Assembly: GCA_963575745.1 (NCBI GenBank)
Contig: CAUYUJ010016366.1
Coordinates: forward strand, 161,001-225,000
DNA from: Prorocentrum cordatum
Taxonomy: Eukaryota > Sar > Dinophyceae > Prorocentrales > Prorocentraceae
Length of the DNA stretch: 64,000 nucleotides
Reading direction: 5' to 3'
Part shown: positions 32,929-44,125 of the stretch, one piece after another
Layout: each line of letters starts with the position of its first letter
Position numbering within the stretch: the stretch's first letter is position 1
Translations under genes and position numbers: made by a program
The notes under the pieces: generated by a model
Told to the model about the DNA's origin: nothing
What the model saw: only the letters and a program-made list of their open reading frames with translations
The model's database searches: none

Positions 32929-33455
32929 TTGCCCCCAGATGGCCTTGGGTAACTACTCATCTTCGGCCTGCAAGTCTTTCGCTACGACTTGCTACCTGGC
33001 TTGATAGTGGTTCGGCCATGGTGTGACATGATTGCGATGCATTTGTTATATTTGTCTGTGGCTAATTGCTCTCTTCTCTGTTTTGCCATGCGGCTTTGCA
33101 CGATAATCATTCAGACGAACACAGCGTCAATGGATAACATTTCCCAGACAGTGACCACTCAAATTCGAACGCGCAGTTTGATCGTTGGTCCTACGTGCTC
33201 TGGCAAGTTGCAAACTCGCATAGTGGTCACGTTCCGCAAGGCCGGATAATTTCGTCGAGTGCGGTTTTCGCGATTCCGATGTCTTTTGGTAGAGACAGAT
33301 CTCCGGTGGTAGCGATCTTTTGATTATGACGCCCCCGCCTGCATTTCGATCGAAAGCAGCCACGGTGGTGGATTATATCTGCAATGAGCCATCGCTTGAT
33401 CGGCCCCTGAGCACATTACTCTTCTCTCCTCTCCTCTTCCCCCGTCCTCCACTAC
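32929..33455 (+). other. Probable 3' UTR and downstream spacer of the TPPP gene
   Basis: AT-richer than its surroundings, no coding pattern, no repeats recognised elsewhere in the window. Confidence 0.5.
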
Positions 33456-33626
33456 TCGGCGGTGGACAAACCTCCCTTTAGTAAACCACCCTGAAGTGAA
33501 AACGGCCTAGGGCCGAAACCGACGGACCTGGACCGGCAAGAATGACGGCCGCGACGCCCTCTCGCGAGCCGAAAACGGCCAATTCGTTACTCGACGTGTC
33601 AGGGTAGGAGGTCTATCAACCTCCGA
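33456..33626 (-). mobile_element. Family B element, reverse copy
   Basis: 171 bp; the reverse complement is colinear with 1521-1692 (ACACGTCG, CCGTTTTCGGCTCGCGAGAG, GGCGTCGCGGCCGT). Flanks ACTAC (33451-33455) and ATTAC (33627-33631) agree at four of five positions. Confidence 0.85.
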
Positions 33627-33789
33627 ATTACTTGCTTCTCCTCCCTCCTGCGTGCCATCGGCAGCAGCTTTCCCCCCTCCGCTCGGACAGCCATGCCGCT
33701 GCTCGGGCTGCTCGGCTGCTGGCCCGAGCCTCTTGCAGGCGCCCCCGCCACAAGGGCGGTCGCGTGCCGTGCGATCGCGCACGAGCAGA

Positions 33790-33935
33790 GTTGAGAAGAC
33801 GCGAGGCCGCAAGGAGGAAAGGAGGAGGGAGGAGAGAGGAGGAGGAGGGAGGAGAGGAGGAGGAGGAGGGAGAAGGAGGAGGGAGGAGGAGGAGGAGGAG
33901 GAGGAGGAGGAGGAGGAGGAGGAGGAGGAGCTTGG
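33790..33935 (+). repeat. GGA purine microsatellite
   Basis: AGGAGG-type repeats, the last about 50 bp nearly perfect. Confidence 0.95.
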
Positions 33936-34177
33936 CACCGAACCTCGCCGGGCCAACGCAGCGCCCCTCCCGGCGGGCACGCCTCGCCCAACCCTCTTTG
34001 GAGCACGCAGCACGCTCGAAGCCACATCCCGGGCCTCCGGCACGCTGCGGCCCGTCGGGCGGCGGGAGCGCCGGCGCCCCGGTCCGACCGCCGCGCGCCG
34101 CCGCCCGCGCGCCAGGCCGGGCGAGCGTCCAAGAGGGAGGCAGGAAGGCAAGCTGGAGGACAAGCTGGGAGGGAGGA

Positions 34178-34371
34178 TCGGGCCGAACGCAAGGGGGGGA
34201 TAGGGAAAGGGGGGTTACGAAATTTGCTGCGTGCAGCTGGTTTCGGCCCCACCGAGGGGCCCATTCCTCGATACATAGCCGCCTCCGGCGCCGAGAGGCG
34301 CCGGGAAAATCCGCTACGTGAGCTGATGTTCAACCCCCCCCTTTGCTATCCCCCCCTTTCGCCCGACCCGA
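34178..34371 (+). mobile_element. Family A introner, copy 3 (TSD GAGGA)
   Basis: 194 bp; ends TCGGGCCGAACGCAAGGGG and TTTCGCCCGACCCGA; duplications GAGGA at 34173-34177 and 34372-34376. The flanks are GGA-rich, so the duplication is weaker evidence here. It may interrupt an exon: an open frame from 34372 to 34669 ends EAQRTLVELVQQNLA, but no upstream exon was identified. Confidence 0.85.
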
Positions 34372-34714
34372 GAGGAGGCGGAGGTCAGGGAAGGACAACG
34401 GCCGCCTACACTTGGCCTGGCCCCCGGCAGGAACAGCCTGGGCCACAGATGCGTTTCTGACGTTCGCCTCGCGCGCTGCCGCTTACACTCGGCTCGCTCC
34501 CCAGCAAAGAGTTTGGGCGGGGCACGTTAGGGGAGGAACTATTTCAATGGCTCTCCCTTTCATTTGCTGTTCCCCTCCGCTCGGCATGTATGCAACGAGC
34601 GAGAAGGCGGCTTGGAGAGCCGAAGCTCAGAGGACCCTTGTCGAGCTGGTCCAACAAAATCTGGCATAACGTGTGTCTACCCCATTCAGCCCATACCGCC
34701 TGCGTCGTGTCGAA

Positions 34715-34910
34715 GGGTGTGTGTGTGTGCTTGTGTGTGTGTGTGTCTGTGTGTCTGTCTGTGTGTCTGTGTGTCTGTGTGTCTGCGTGTGTGTGTGGTG
34801 TGTATGTGTGTCTGTGTATGTGTCTGTGTCTGCGTCTCTGTCTCTGTCTCTGTGCCTGTGTCTGTGCCTGTGTGTACGTGCCTGTGCCCGCGTTGGTGTG
34901 CGTACCCTCT
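34715..34910 (+). repeat. TGTGTC/TG degenerate microsatellite
   Basis: TGTGTGTCTGTGTGTCTG variants; same composition as 50835-51700. Confidence 0.95.
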
Positions 34911-34979
34911 CTGACCTACCTCTTCTTCTCATGCACTGCCCCGGCGTAGAGATATATACGATCGGTTCCCTTTGTCAGA

Positions 34980-35585
34980 GGCGAAAACGTCGAGTGGCCC
35001 GACCCCGCGGATGATTGGTACGGGTTGGCTCTCGGATCCTCCCCTCCCATTCGCACAGGGCCTCGGGGGAAAAGCACACGTCGGCGCTAACCATCAAGGC
35101 CTCCTGAATGGGTTCGGAGCAGACGGGGTCGGAGGATCGCGCCGCATCGCCGATGCGTCGGCGATGCGGCTCGATGTTGAGCCCGATGTTCTCCACGCCT
35201 GCGTCGCCGCTGCACCGCCGACGTCGCTGGCACATCGGCGGTGCGGCGCGATGCTCCAGCCCCCTCTGCACGGACCCACCTGGCAGGCGTCCGAACACAC
35301 GGCCTGCGGATCCTCGACAAGGCCGCGGCGCCCGCGGCCGCGGCGCCCGCGGCCGCGGCCCGCGGCAGCGGCGCGGCGCGCGGGCGGGCTCCGCCCGGTT
35401 GCGCCGTGCCGGCGTGCCGCCGCACGCGGCGGCCGCACCGGCAGGGCCGCTGCGCCCCGCCGGCAGGCCGAGCGCCGGCCCGCCCGGCCCGGCCCGGCCC
35501 GCCATTGGGGCCCCGCGTGCCGCGCGCGTGCGTCGGCAGGCGCCCGTCGGGCCGAGCATCGCCGTCATCGTCGTCGTCGTCGTCG
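34980..35585. other. GC-rich sequence without a supported gene
   Basis: Contains GCGCCCGCGGCCGCGGCGCC-type repeats (35325-35370) and a CGATGCGTCGGCGATGCGGC near-palindrome (35150). The 855-codon frame crossing this area is low-complexity (see rejected items). Confidence 0.5.
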
Positions 35586-36005
35586 GCGTTCTCCTCTCCT
35601 CCTCCTCCCTCCTCCTCCTCCTCCTCCTCCTCCTCTCCTCCTTATCTCTATCATCATCCTCATCCTCTCCCTCATCCTCCAACTCCTCCACCCTCCTCCT
35701 TCAACTCCTCCAACTCCTCCTCCAACTCCTCCTCCTCCAACTCCTCCTCCAACTCGTCCACCTCCTGCTCCTCCTCCAGCTCCTTCTCCTCCATCTCTTC
35801 GTCCAACTCTTCCTCAAACTCCTCCTCCACCTCCTCCTCTTCCTCCTCCTCCTCCTCCTCCTCTTCATCCTTCTCCTCCGCCTGCTCATCCTCCTCCAAC
35901 TCCTCCAACCCTCCTCCAACTCCTCCTACTCCTCCTCATCCTCCTCCTCCTCCTCCTCCTCCTCCTCCTCGCCATCGTCCTCCTCCTCCTCCTTTTCCGC
36001 CTGCT
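35586..36005 (+). repeat. (CTC)n/CCTCCAACT pyrimidine array
   Basis: CTCCTCCTCC and CTCCTCCAACTC repeats over 400 bp; complementary in composition to the (GGA)n tract at 36495-36612. Confidence 0.95.
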
Positions 36006-36254
36006 CCTCCTCCTCGCCGTCGTTCGTGGTCGCCGCTCTCGTCCTCCTCGCCGCTCTCCTCGTCGCCGTCCTCGCCAACGTCCGAGCGTCGTCCCACTGG
36101 CTGGCCAGCGGCATCGCCCGAGACCGCGGCTGTTAGAGGTCGTGCTCTCCGAGTACCGGGCGGAGATCAAGCAGTTCTGGGGCGGCCGAGGCCGCCAGTG
36201 CCGCCCGCGGCGGCCGGCAACTGCCCTCGCGCGCCACGGCCGCCTGCTGTCCTC

Positions 36255-36420
36255 GCCATTAGTAGGAGAGGACCAAGGACCGATGTTCGGTCTTCGAGGT
36301 TTTTTATCGCGTTTGGTCTTCCCTGTTGGGCCTCCAGGGTGCCTCTTACAGCCACGGCTGGATTCGCTACGACGTCCTCGCCGAGGTGCGCGCCTCCTGA
36401 CAGGCGCGCCCTCGCCACCG
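36255..36420 (+). mobile_element. Family C element, truncated or diverged copy
   Basis: GTTGGGCCTCCAGGGTGCC, then CAGCCACGGCTGGATTCGCT and ACGACGTCCTCGCC follow the family C core order; the right end is not recognisable. Confidence 0.55.
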
Positions 36421-36494
36421 CAGGAGTGCTGTAGGCTCGCGTCGAGCTGGGTCCGCGGGGCCAGAAGGGGGGAACTGGGAAGCGAGGGCGGGAA

Positions 36495-36612
36495 GGGGGG
36501 AGGAGGAGGAGGAGGGGGAGGAGGAGGGGGAGGAGGAGGAGGAGGAGGAGGAGGAGGAGGAGGAGGAGGAGGAGGAGGAGGAGGAGGGAGGAGGAGGAGG
36601 AGGCGGAGGGGG
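36495..36612 (+). repeat. (GGA)n microsatellite
   Basis: AGGAGGAGG with GGGGG interruptions. Confidence 0.97.
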
Positions 36613-37300
36613 AGGAGCAGGCGAAGTGGCTCTACTCTGCACGCACTCGCTCTCGAGCGCCGTCGGACCACGGCGCGACCAGAGCCCCTTCTGCGCACGT
36701 CAGCAGCACCCCATGATGCGCTGTTCGCCCCTTTTGCGCAGCCCCCGGAGCGGATGGGCGGGCGGAAGGAACGGCCAACGCCGTGCTTCCTCGCGGTGCC
36801 AATTCGGAGGGCCACAGTTTCGAGGAGTCGAGGGGTCGCCATCCCGCGTTCGACAGAAGGTCGACGGAAGCTGGCGGCAGTGAAGCCCCCCCGTGGTGGG
36901 CCACGTGGGCCCACGGAGCACCGAGCCCAGTCCTTGGGACCGGTTTCCGTCGTGGGCCGTTCTTTGGACGACCTCGGGATCGAACATGCCTTTCAGGGCC
37001 CCAGCGGCGTGAAAGCATCTGTCGCCGTTGTGTTATACCGCCATTGCACGACGCCGGGGTTTCGGGAGTGGGCGGGTCCCCGGGGGCCAGGGGGGCCCTT
37101 CCTTCCGTGCTCCTCGCGCGGAACAGCCGTGAGTACTCGGCAATTTCTGGAGACCTTTGCTGACTGGTTCCAGAGACCGCCGAAAGCAGGGCCGCGGAAC
37201 AGGTCCGGGATGGCCCCAGGAGCGCCCGACGGCTTCTGTCTCCTCCCCCTTTATCTTCCTTTTCTCTCTCCCCCTTGCTTTGCCTGCTCCGCCTGCTCCT
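36613..37300. other. No supported gene; possible decayed coding DNA
   Basis: Short protein-like runs occur (RQFLETFADWFQRPPKAG near 37135-37190 plus strand; VLLARNSREYSAISGD in another frame at about 37105), but frames disagree. It may be the 5' part of the broken gene that follows. Confidence 0.35.
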
Positions 37301-37379
37301 CCACCTCCTGCCCCTCCTCCTCCTTCTCCTCTTCCTCCTCCTCCTCCTCCTCCTCCTCCTCCTCCTCCTCCTCCTCAAG
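37300..37379 (+). repeat. (CTC)n tract ending in a candidate splice acceptor
   Basis: About 75 bp of CTCCTC end CTCCTCAAG directly before exon A (GAG TTT CAC GGA). The microsatellite would act as the polypyrimidine tract. Confidence 0.7.
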
Positions 37380-39700
37380 GAGTTTCACGGACAGTTCTGG
37401 GCAGCTATGTTTGGTATTATGGCGGTGGACGGGGAGGTACTTACAAACAGGAGGGTGGTTAAAGGGCATCCATGGGCACTTTATTTGCAGCAAGATATTG
37501 ATTCCCTGGCAGCTATCGAAGCAGGGGCCGATCTGCTAGAAGAGGCTGAGTATAAATTAGATCGTGTATTATTGAATCGCTTCGCTCATTCCGCCGGCCC
37601 ATAGTGTAGCGTCGCTGGCACTTGCTTGCGTGCTCGGGGGGGCATTTGGGTGGCCTCCTGGGGCCGCTTGGGGGCCTCTTGGGGGCCTCCTGAGGGCCTG
37701 TTGGGGGCCTCTTGGGGCCTCTTAGGGGCCTCTTGGGGCCTCCTGGGGACTTCTGAGGGCCGAGGGCTCGAAATATTGTTTCGTGTTCCCCCCCTGGGGT
37801 CCCTCTTGGGGCGTTCTTGGGGCCCTCTTGGGCCGTCTTGGAGGCCTCTTGGGCCGTCTTGGAGCCCTCTTGGGCCGTCTTGGGGCCCTCTTGGGGGCCT
37901 CTTGGGCCCTCTTGGGGCGGTCTTGGGGGCCTCTTGGGCCGTCTTGGGGTGTCGTGAAGCCGAAAAGGTGGAAACGCCAAAATCTCTCCAAAACCTAAGG
38001 AAAAGCAGTGAATTTTGCCTCTTGGGGCCCTCTCGGGAGTGCTCTTGGAGGCCTCTTGGGGCGTCTGGGGGCCATCGTGGGCGTCTTGGAGCGATCTTGT
38101 GGCATCTCGGACCCCTCATGTAGCATCTTGGGGGCCTCTTGGAAGCCTCTTGGCCCTTCTTGGGGCTCTCGGGGACGTCTCGGAGCCGCGTTGGTGCGCT
38201 CGTGGAGCGCTCGGGGGGACCCGGCCGGGGACCCGGCCGGGGACCGGCCGGGACCTGGTCGGGGTACTTTTCGTCTGGGGACCCCCAGGGGCCGCCCCGC
38301 GCGCGCGAAGTAGAAACATTGTAGAGCAGTTACCGGAGATCTTAGCACGCCTCTGGCCCGTTGGGCCGGCGAATTTGAGCTTGGAGAGGATTTCCAGGCA
38401 ATCGATGTCAGCGAGTTGCGTGCCGCATTCCTGTTGCAGCCGCCTGCCGTCACCAGCACGGCTCCCTCGACGGACGAGAGCGGCGAGTTCGTATGCAAAG
38501 AATTTATGCCTGATGGATCGCAATGTCTTTCTAAATGACCGACATACAAACAGCTCGTCGCACACATCGCTTCGACGTCGGGAGGTACGCACGGGAAGTT
38601 GCACATCGCAAGAATATGCACTATCACCAATCAGTGTACGAGTTGCTCTAGCGTGCTTCGTGATCGCACGGTCGCACTTCAGCACACTAACCGCAGCCTC
38701 TTTCGTCAGTGTTGCCCATATAACAGAGGTCGCTTCGAAAGTTACGTACTCGAAACACATGCCAGGAAATGTCATGTATGTCTAGAGGAGTTCGACACCG
38801 CAGCTGAGTTGTCCAAGCATGTATTCACTCATCTTCTACCTTTTCTGGCACCGAACTTTCATGTTAAGGTCGGCAGACGACGCGTCAGGCTTGGTGAGGC
38901 CTCGCAGCAAGAGCTTCGCGATCGCATCCGACCAGAGAGAGATAAAAAAGACGAAGAGGGAGGACGGGATGGAGGTCGTGTCAGACGAAGAGGAGGAGAG
39001 CGATGCCAAGCAGTCAGTTCGAGACAAGCTGATCACCCAGCTCGAGACTCGCGTGAGGACCCTCGAGCAGGCCAATTTCACGACGCTCATGCTGGAGCGC
39101 AAGCACCCCCTGGTAGAGGCCATGCTCAACAGTTTCCAGGACTTCCTGAAAAAAGTGAGGAAGGGAAATCCAGACAAGGAGCTGGCCGCCCCCGCGTGCC
39201 AAGCCCTTTTCGCGGCTCTCACCGTTATCGAGAGCTCGTCGCCCGCGGACACCTCCCTTCGTATCCCGACAGGCAAGAAGGCGTGCGTCAGGCTGCAGAG
39301 GATGATGTCCAAGTCCACCCCGTTCCAAATCCCGAGGTGGCTCAAAGAGATGACGACCACGCCCACCTACGATCGCCCAGGCCAGAAACAGTTCAATCGC
39401 ATTACGTTGTCGCTCAAAGGCAATATACTGCTCCCAAAAGAACCAGCCGCGGAGGAAGCTCTGCTCAAACAGATCGAGGAGGCAAAGGGCGGGGAAGGGG
39501 ACGAGGTAGGCAGTCAGATGACGCCGCTCGACCTTCCCAGTGAGCAGCTAGCCATGGTTGGAATGTGGGTGAGTGTCGAGCAAGTAATTTGTGAGCAGAT
39601 GCGCAGTATAGGTGCGAGTGTGAAATACAATCGTGCTCCAAGGGGCAACATGGCCAAGCAGCTTGGCGGTGGCAAGAAATATTCTAAAGGCCGCGGCTAG
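37380..39700 (+). pseudogene. Broken C2H2 zinc-finger plus coiled-coil gene
   Basis: Exon A, 37380-37565, reads EFHGQFWAAMFGIMAVDGEV through LAAIEAGADLLEEAEYKLDR. A GT at 37566 and an AG at 38378-38379 enclose the second CTTGGGG element and join in phase 0 to exon B (LGEDFQAIDVSELRAAFLLQ). Exon B then has an in-frame TGA at 38536-38538, continues in the same frame through LVAHIAST, THGK, NQCTSCSSVLRDRTVALQH and a canonical C-x2-C-x12-H-x3-H finger (CHVCLEEFDTAAELSKHVFTH is one residue beyond a quoted limit, so note C at start, H at end, about 38776-38838). Coding then shifts by one base to the frame of 38819-39700 (EVVSDEEEESDAKQSVRDKL, coiled coil LETRVRTLEQANFTTLMLER, C-terminal GGGKKYSKGRG). 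The fingers resemble those I recall in dinoflagellate repeat-borne proteins; family not assigned. One stop and one frameshift argue for a pseudogene, or for assembly errors in a young copy. Confidence 0.55.
37568..38376 (+). mobile_element. CTTGGGG-rich element, copy 2, in intron position
   Basis: Same ends as copy 1 (TATTGAATCGCTTCGCTCAT ... GGGCCGGCGAATTTG) and the same A-rich core (CTCCAAAACCTAAGGAAAAG, 37985-38010). Copies differ in the number of GGCCTCTTGGGG microrepeats. Confidence 0.88.
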
Positions 39701-40000
39701 GCCACTCCTCGGCCGAGCGCCCGTGCTGGGCCCCACAGCTGGCCTTTCAGTCTGCTGCGCAAGTGCGTGAATTGTCTGCCCTCTCTCTGCCTGTCGTTGC
39801 TCTGTTGTGTTCAGGAATTGCGTGTAATCTTCTCTTTGTGGCAGTTCAGTCTTCTACGCACGCGCACACTGTGTAGCAGCATGGTTGCCTGAATGGCGAA
39901 ACGTCGACATGGGGGTTAACCAAGGTTTTAACGGCCCCAGCCAGAGCCGAGTTTCTTTTTCCAGTGGAACGTCAGACGGCTTGAGTGGCTTGAGTGTTGC
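39701..40000 (+). other. Spacer, possible 3' UTR
   Basis: Less GC-rich sequence after the stop at 39700; no repeats or ORFs of note. Confidence 0.4.
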
Positions 40001-40009
40001 TGCGCTGCT

Positions 40010-40515
40010 CCCCCTCCTCCTCCTCCTCCTCCTCCTCCTCCTCCTCCTCCTCCTCCTCCTCCTCCTCCTCCTCCTCCTCCTCCTCCATCTCCTCCTCCTC
40101 CTCCTCCGCCCCCTCCCTCTGAGGGGGATGAGGAGAGGAGGAAGAGGAGAAAGAGAACGAGGAGTAGGACGAGGAGGAGGAGGGGAAGGGGGAGGGGGAG
40201 GGAGGAGGAGAACGAGGAGGAGGACGGGGACCCCTCCTCCTTATTCTCCTCCTCCTTCCCGCCCTCGTCTCAATGGCTTTGGGCCCCATTCACCCTGCCA
40301 TGCTGTGCGACCGCGGGCTCCAGGCGGCCAAAGCGCCTACCAGGCGTTCTACAGCTCGGCGTCGGCGCTGACGCTGGGAGCGCCCCCGCCGCGGGGGGGG
40401 GGGGGGGCGGAGGCGGAGGCGGAGGAGGAGGAGGAGGAGGAGGAGGAGGAGGAGGAGGAGGAGGAGGAGGAGGAGGAGGAGGAGGAGGAGGAGGAGGAGG
40501 AGGAGGAGAGAACCG
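40010..40515. repeat. Paired (CTC)n and (GGA)n arrays forming a potential hairpin
   Basis: (CTC)n at 40012-40085 and (GGA)n at 40420-40508 are complementary and separated by about 330 bp of purine-rich sequence. A run of G lies at 40392-40407. Confidence 0.92.
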
Positions 40516-40589
40516 ACGTGCCTCCGCTGCCAGAAGGCGCCAGCAAAACGAGTCCCAACACGCCCATGTTGTTTCCACGTCAGAGGTTG

Positions 40590-42560
40590 CTCTAACACTG
40601 CGCAGGTAGCTGGCCTGCCCCCAGTCATGCCACGACTTCGATGCCAACTTTTGCGCTGCGCGTGGTCTGCCATTCCGCGCTGTCTGTCGTCCTCGGTTGC
40701 ACTCGCAGAGTTGGCAGCGAACCAGCGCCCGACTACTACCACGCTTGTCGCGCGCGCGGGTGCCCTCGTAAAACTCCACGGTGCGCCGGACGCGCCATGG
40801 GCGCCAACGGAAAGTGCAAACATTGCGAGCGACAGCGATGCAGATCCAGGACCTGCAAGAAGCGAGCAGACGGTAGTAGAACGCACTGCATAGTCCACGC
40901 GGCGCGAGAAGCCCTAACCCCCGCTCCAAGTGCAAACTCAGTTCGCAACGCAAGGGATCCCCCGTGCTAGCGCGACTCGCAGCTCGCGGGCAGGCACTGG
41001 TCCAGCGCGAGCGGCTTTCAACGCAATGTGCCGCGCCGCGGTGCACGACGCGCGCGCGCTGCGCCGGGCAAAGCAGAGGCGCGCCTCGCAGGTCTTGCAG
41101 ACGTTGCGCGCCCTGGTTTCCACGCGACCGATCGGGGGGGGCCGTTCCCCGATGAACGGGGGCGCTTGGCGGCGGCACCTTTGTCGACGGACGATTGCGA
41201 CCCTGGCTGCGCAGCGAAGGCAACCCCATCGAAGTCCGGTCAGATGAGTCACCGCTGCGCCCACTGTCGGGCGCTTTTCCACAAAGAAGAAGGCTTCCGA
41301 AAGGGGGCGCGAAGTGTGTTCGCCAAGTGCTGCAGTTAACGGAGCTTGCCGCTTCGCGCCTGCATTGCCGCCGGCGCCGGCGACGTTCGTTTCGCCGATC
41401 AGTGGCGCTCCCGCAGCGACACGAACGTTGACCCACCACCCGTTCGCAGAGGCTGGAGTTCCCGCTGGGGACGAGAGCACCCACCCCGAATGCAAGTTAA
41501 GATGTCTGGCTTTCGTTCAAAGCATTCGGTTGCACAGTTGTGCTTTAGGCTTCGCGTCTTTCGTCGACTGCGACAGCCGCGCCCGTTCACCTGCCGGTTT
41601 GCCAGCACCTGGCGCGCGCGCGCGCGCCGCGTGCGCGCATCGCGCACGGCCGATCGCGCCGCGCAGCTGGCGCGCTCTTCCCCGCTCAGCCAGGGAAGAC
41701 CCGCGCCCGCTCGACTGTGCACCCACGATCCCGCGGAAGCCACAGCCATAAGACGTGGATCTTCTTTCAAGCCTCGACCGAAACATCCTCCAGGACCCAT
41801 GGCACGCCCGTGCAGCCGCGCGTCTTTCGCGACGCGTGGACGGGCGCGCCAGACTTGGGCAGCCCCCCGGACCCACGGAGCCCACGGACGGCGTTTTTCC
41901 CCTCATCTCGCGATCGCGCGCGGAGGAGGCCGGCGAAAGCACCGGGCGCCGCTGAGCCTCTGCACGCTGTGCGCTGCACTGGCGGCGCAGATCGGGACCC
42001 CCGGACATGCGACGAGCCATCATCATCAGAAGCGCCTTGCGCAGTGGTCGGAGATGGACCGCCCCCGCCGCACTTCACTATTGCGCATGAGCCGATTCCG
42101 CGGGCGGAGCCGGAACCCCCGAGTTGTCATTCCCATCGAAATTCGTCGACCCGTCGACCTAATTATCCTTTCCTGCGCCCACGCGGAGCTCTCGGCTACT
42201 GCACGGAATTGCACGCAGCGCCACGACGTTGCAACGAGCCCACGAGCCGTCGAACCTCCGCTGCAGAGTATTGTTCACCCCGCCTCACGCAACGGTACAA
42301 CAGCATCGCCACCATGGTAGAGCTCTCCCACCGCGGGGGCAGACTCCTCCAACTATGCGGTGCAGATGCGCACGCGAAGACCCCGCTCAGCCTGCGCGCA
42401 AGGACTCGTGGTCTGCATTGAGGGCGCAAGCGCACCCGATGACGCGCAAGACCAGCCAGCGAACGCACCACGTCTAGGAAAGCCCATACTGCCACCGGCC
42501 ACAATTTGGAGGGAGCCCGCGAGCCATGCAACAGCTTTATCTCCGAGCAATGTCCCTGGT
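40590..42560. other. GC-rich region with Cys-rich open frames, no gene assigned
   Basis: The frame at 40641-40970 is Cys-rich (NGKCKHCERQRCRSRTCKKR) and a frame at 41165-41339 has paired cysteines (DDCDPGC, SHRCAHCRALFHKEEGF, KCCS). These could be pieces of a zinc-binding protein separated by frameshifts or introns. The long frame 41346-42320 (324 codons) is Arg/Ser/Pro/Ala-rich as expected from high GC. Not enough evidence to call a gene. Confidence 0.3.
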
Positions 42561-42596
42561 GGCTCGGTTTGGGAGGCCAGACTAACTCCAGATTTC

Positions 42597-42777
42597 GTAA
42601 TAGAGGGGGGGGGGTCTCATCTCGGGGGGGGGGTCTCTTCCAGGCTATCTTGGAGGGCCTGGGGGGGGGTCTGGGGACGATGTTTTGGAGGGTTCTCCCA
42701 CGGGGGAGGTCTGAAATGGCTTGTCTTGGAGGGTCCAGACCCCCTCCCTTTTATTGCGAAATCTGGACTATTCCAAG
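42597..42777. mobile_element. Foldback element with CCAGATTTCG ends and G-runs
   Basis: CTCCAGATTTCGTAATAGAG at the left pairs with TTTTATTGCGAAATCTGGA at the right; several GGGGGGGG runs lie inside. Imperfect flanks (ACTAA, ACTAT) are possible duplications. Confidence 0.75.
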
Positions 42778-42879
42778 CGCTGCCTGCGCATTCCCGCCGG
42801 CAGCGCAGAGCAGACGCGCCGCGCCGGCGCAGGCCCGCATAGGCCCCCTCGCTATGCCACCGCCTCCTCGCGACGCGCC

Positions 42880-43400
42880 ACAGTCCGGAATGGCAGAAAC
42901 ACCACGCGCTGAATTTCGGGGGAGCGTAAGTCCCGGGTTTGCCAGGACTCGGGTTCGCCATCGTTTTTTGACGACCGCGCCTCGGATTTTGACGAGGAGG
43001 AGTTTCGTGGGATGTCTGCAGCGGAAGGCCTCGTCAAAATGCAGGCTCGGCCTCGTCATTTTTTGACGGCCTCGTCGGGGATTTCCGAGTCCCCTGTACC
43101 CAGGTCTTACATCCCCCTGAGAATTGCGCAAACTTGCCGGACGGATCGTGGGTGCAATGTTTTTGCGCTGTTTCCGAGGTAGTGGGGCAAAACGGCAATA
43201 TGGTGGGTGCCTCGTCTCCGGCGCCTTGTGTAAAGCATACGGACAGTCCGCAATGGCAGAAACACCACGCGTGGAATTGCGCAAACTTGCCGGACGGATC
43301 GTGGATGCAATGTTTTTGCGTTATTTCCGAAGTAGTGGGACAAAACGGCAATATGGTGGGTGCCTCGTTTCCGGCGCCTTTGTGTAAAGCATGCGGACAT
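42880..43400 (+). repeat. 153-bp direct tandem repeat
   Basis: GAATTGCGCAAACTTGCCGG begins at 43121 and again at 43274; the units differ at about eight positions. Part of the unit (GGAATGGCAGAAACACCACG) also occurs at 42886. The period is 51 codons, so all frames stay open; which frame (if any) is coding cannot be told. Confidence 0.92.
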
Positions 43401-43739
43401 CCGCGGGGAGATGGTGAACGTATTGTTGTCGCAGGCTTCTGCGCGCGTCTCTCAGATAGCGCAAACACTTCCAGGGAGATACAGGGCTCGCGAGATTCCC
43501 AACAGCTTGTGCAAACTGTGAAAGCCACCAAAAACATAGCGCATGCACTGCTACCGCGCCAAAGCTTAACATTGCGAAAAACAGCAGAAAGATTGTGGAC
43601 GCAATTTCCGTCGTTGTTTCCAGGCCGTTATCAAGCAGTACGAAATTGACAGAAACATAGTGGAAATGGAGCAAGAGGAGAGGGATAAGTCCACGCAGAG
43701 GCACCGTATCTTTGGGCGACACTCGGGGCGCAGATTATA

Positions 43740-44125
43740 TTTCCATGGTGATGCCGATGATGATTCTAGCGATGGTGATGCCGATGATGATGTTGACAAA
43801 GAAGGTGACGATGCTGATGACGTTGCCGGTGGCGATAATTGCCTTGCATAATATGACGACGTCGATGGCGACGATAATGATGACGACGATAAGAATGAGG
43901 CCAATGATGATGACGACGGTGGCGATGGTGATCGGGATGATGAGGATTTCGAAAATTCCGATGACGACGCTGATGACGACGACGACGATGTCGATGGTGA
44001 TTATGATGATGGTGTTTATAGTGATGATGATTATTATGATGAGGATGATGATAATGATGATAACGGCGACGACGACGACGACGCCGATGATGACGATGAC
44101 GGCGGCGACGACGACGATTTTTCGG
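43740..44125 (+). repeat. GATGAC/GATGAT trinucleotide array
   Basis: GATGATGACGACG-type low-complexity sequence with many interruptions. Confidence 0.95.

Noticed and set aside
34972-37539. 855-codon open frame, plus strand
   Set aside because: It runs through (CTC)n and (GGA)n tracts and GC-rich DNA; its product is mostly poly-Pro/Leu/Ser/Gly. Only short snippets look protein-like, and they do not share a frame with exon A at 37380.
41346-42320. 324-codon plus-strand frame
   Set aside because: Composition follows GC content, there is no motif, and opposing frames are similarly long.
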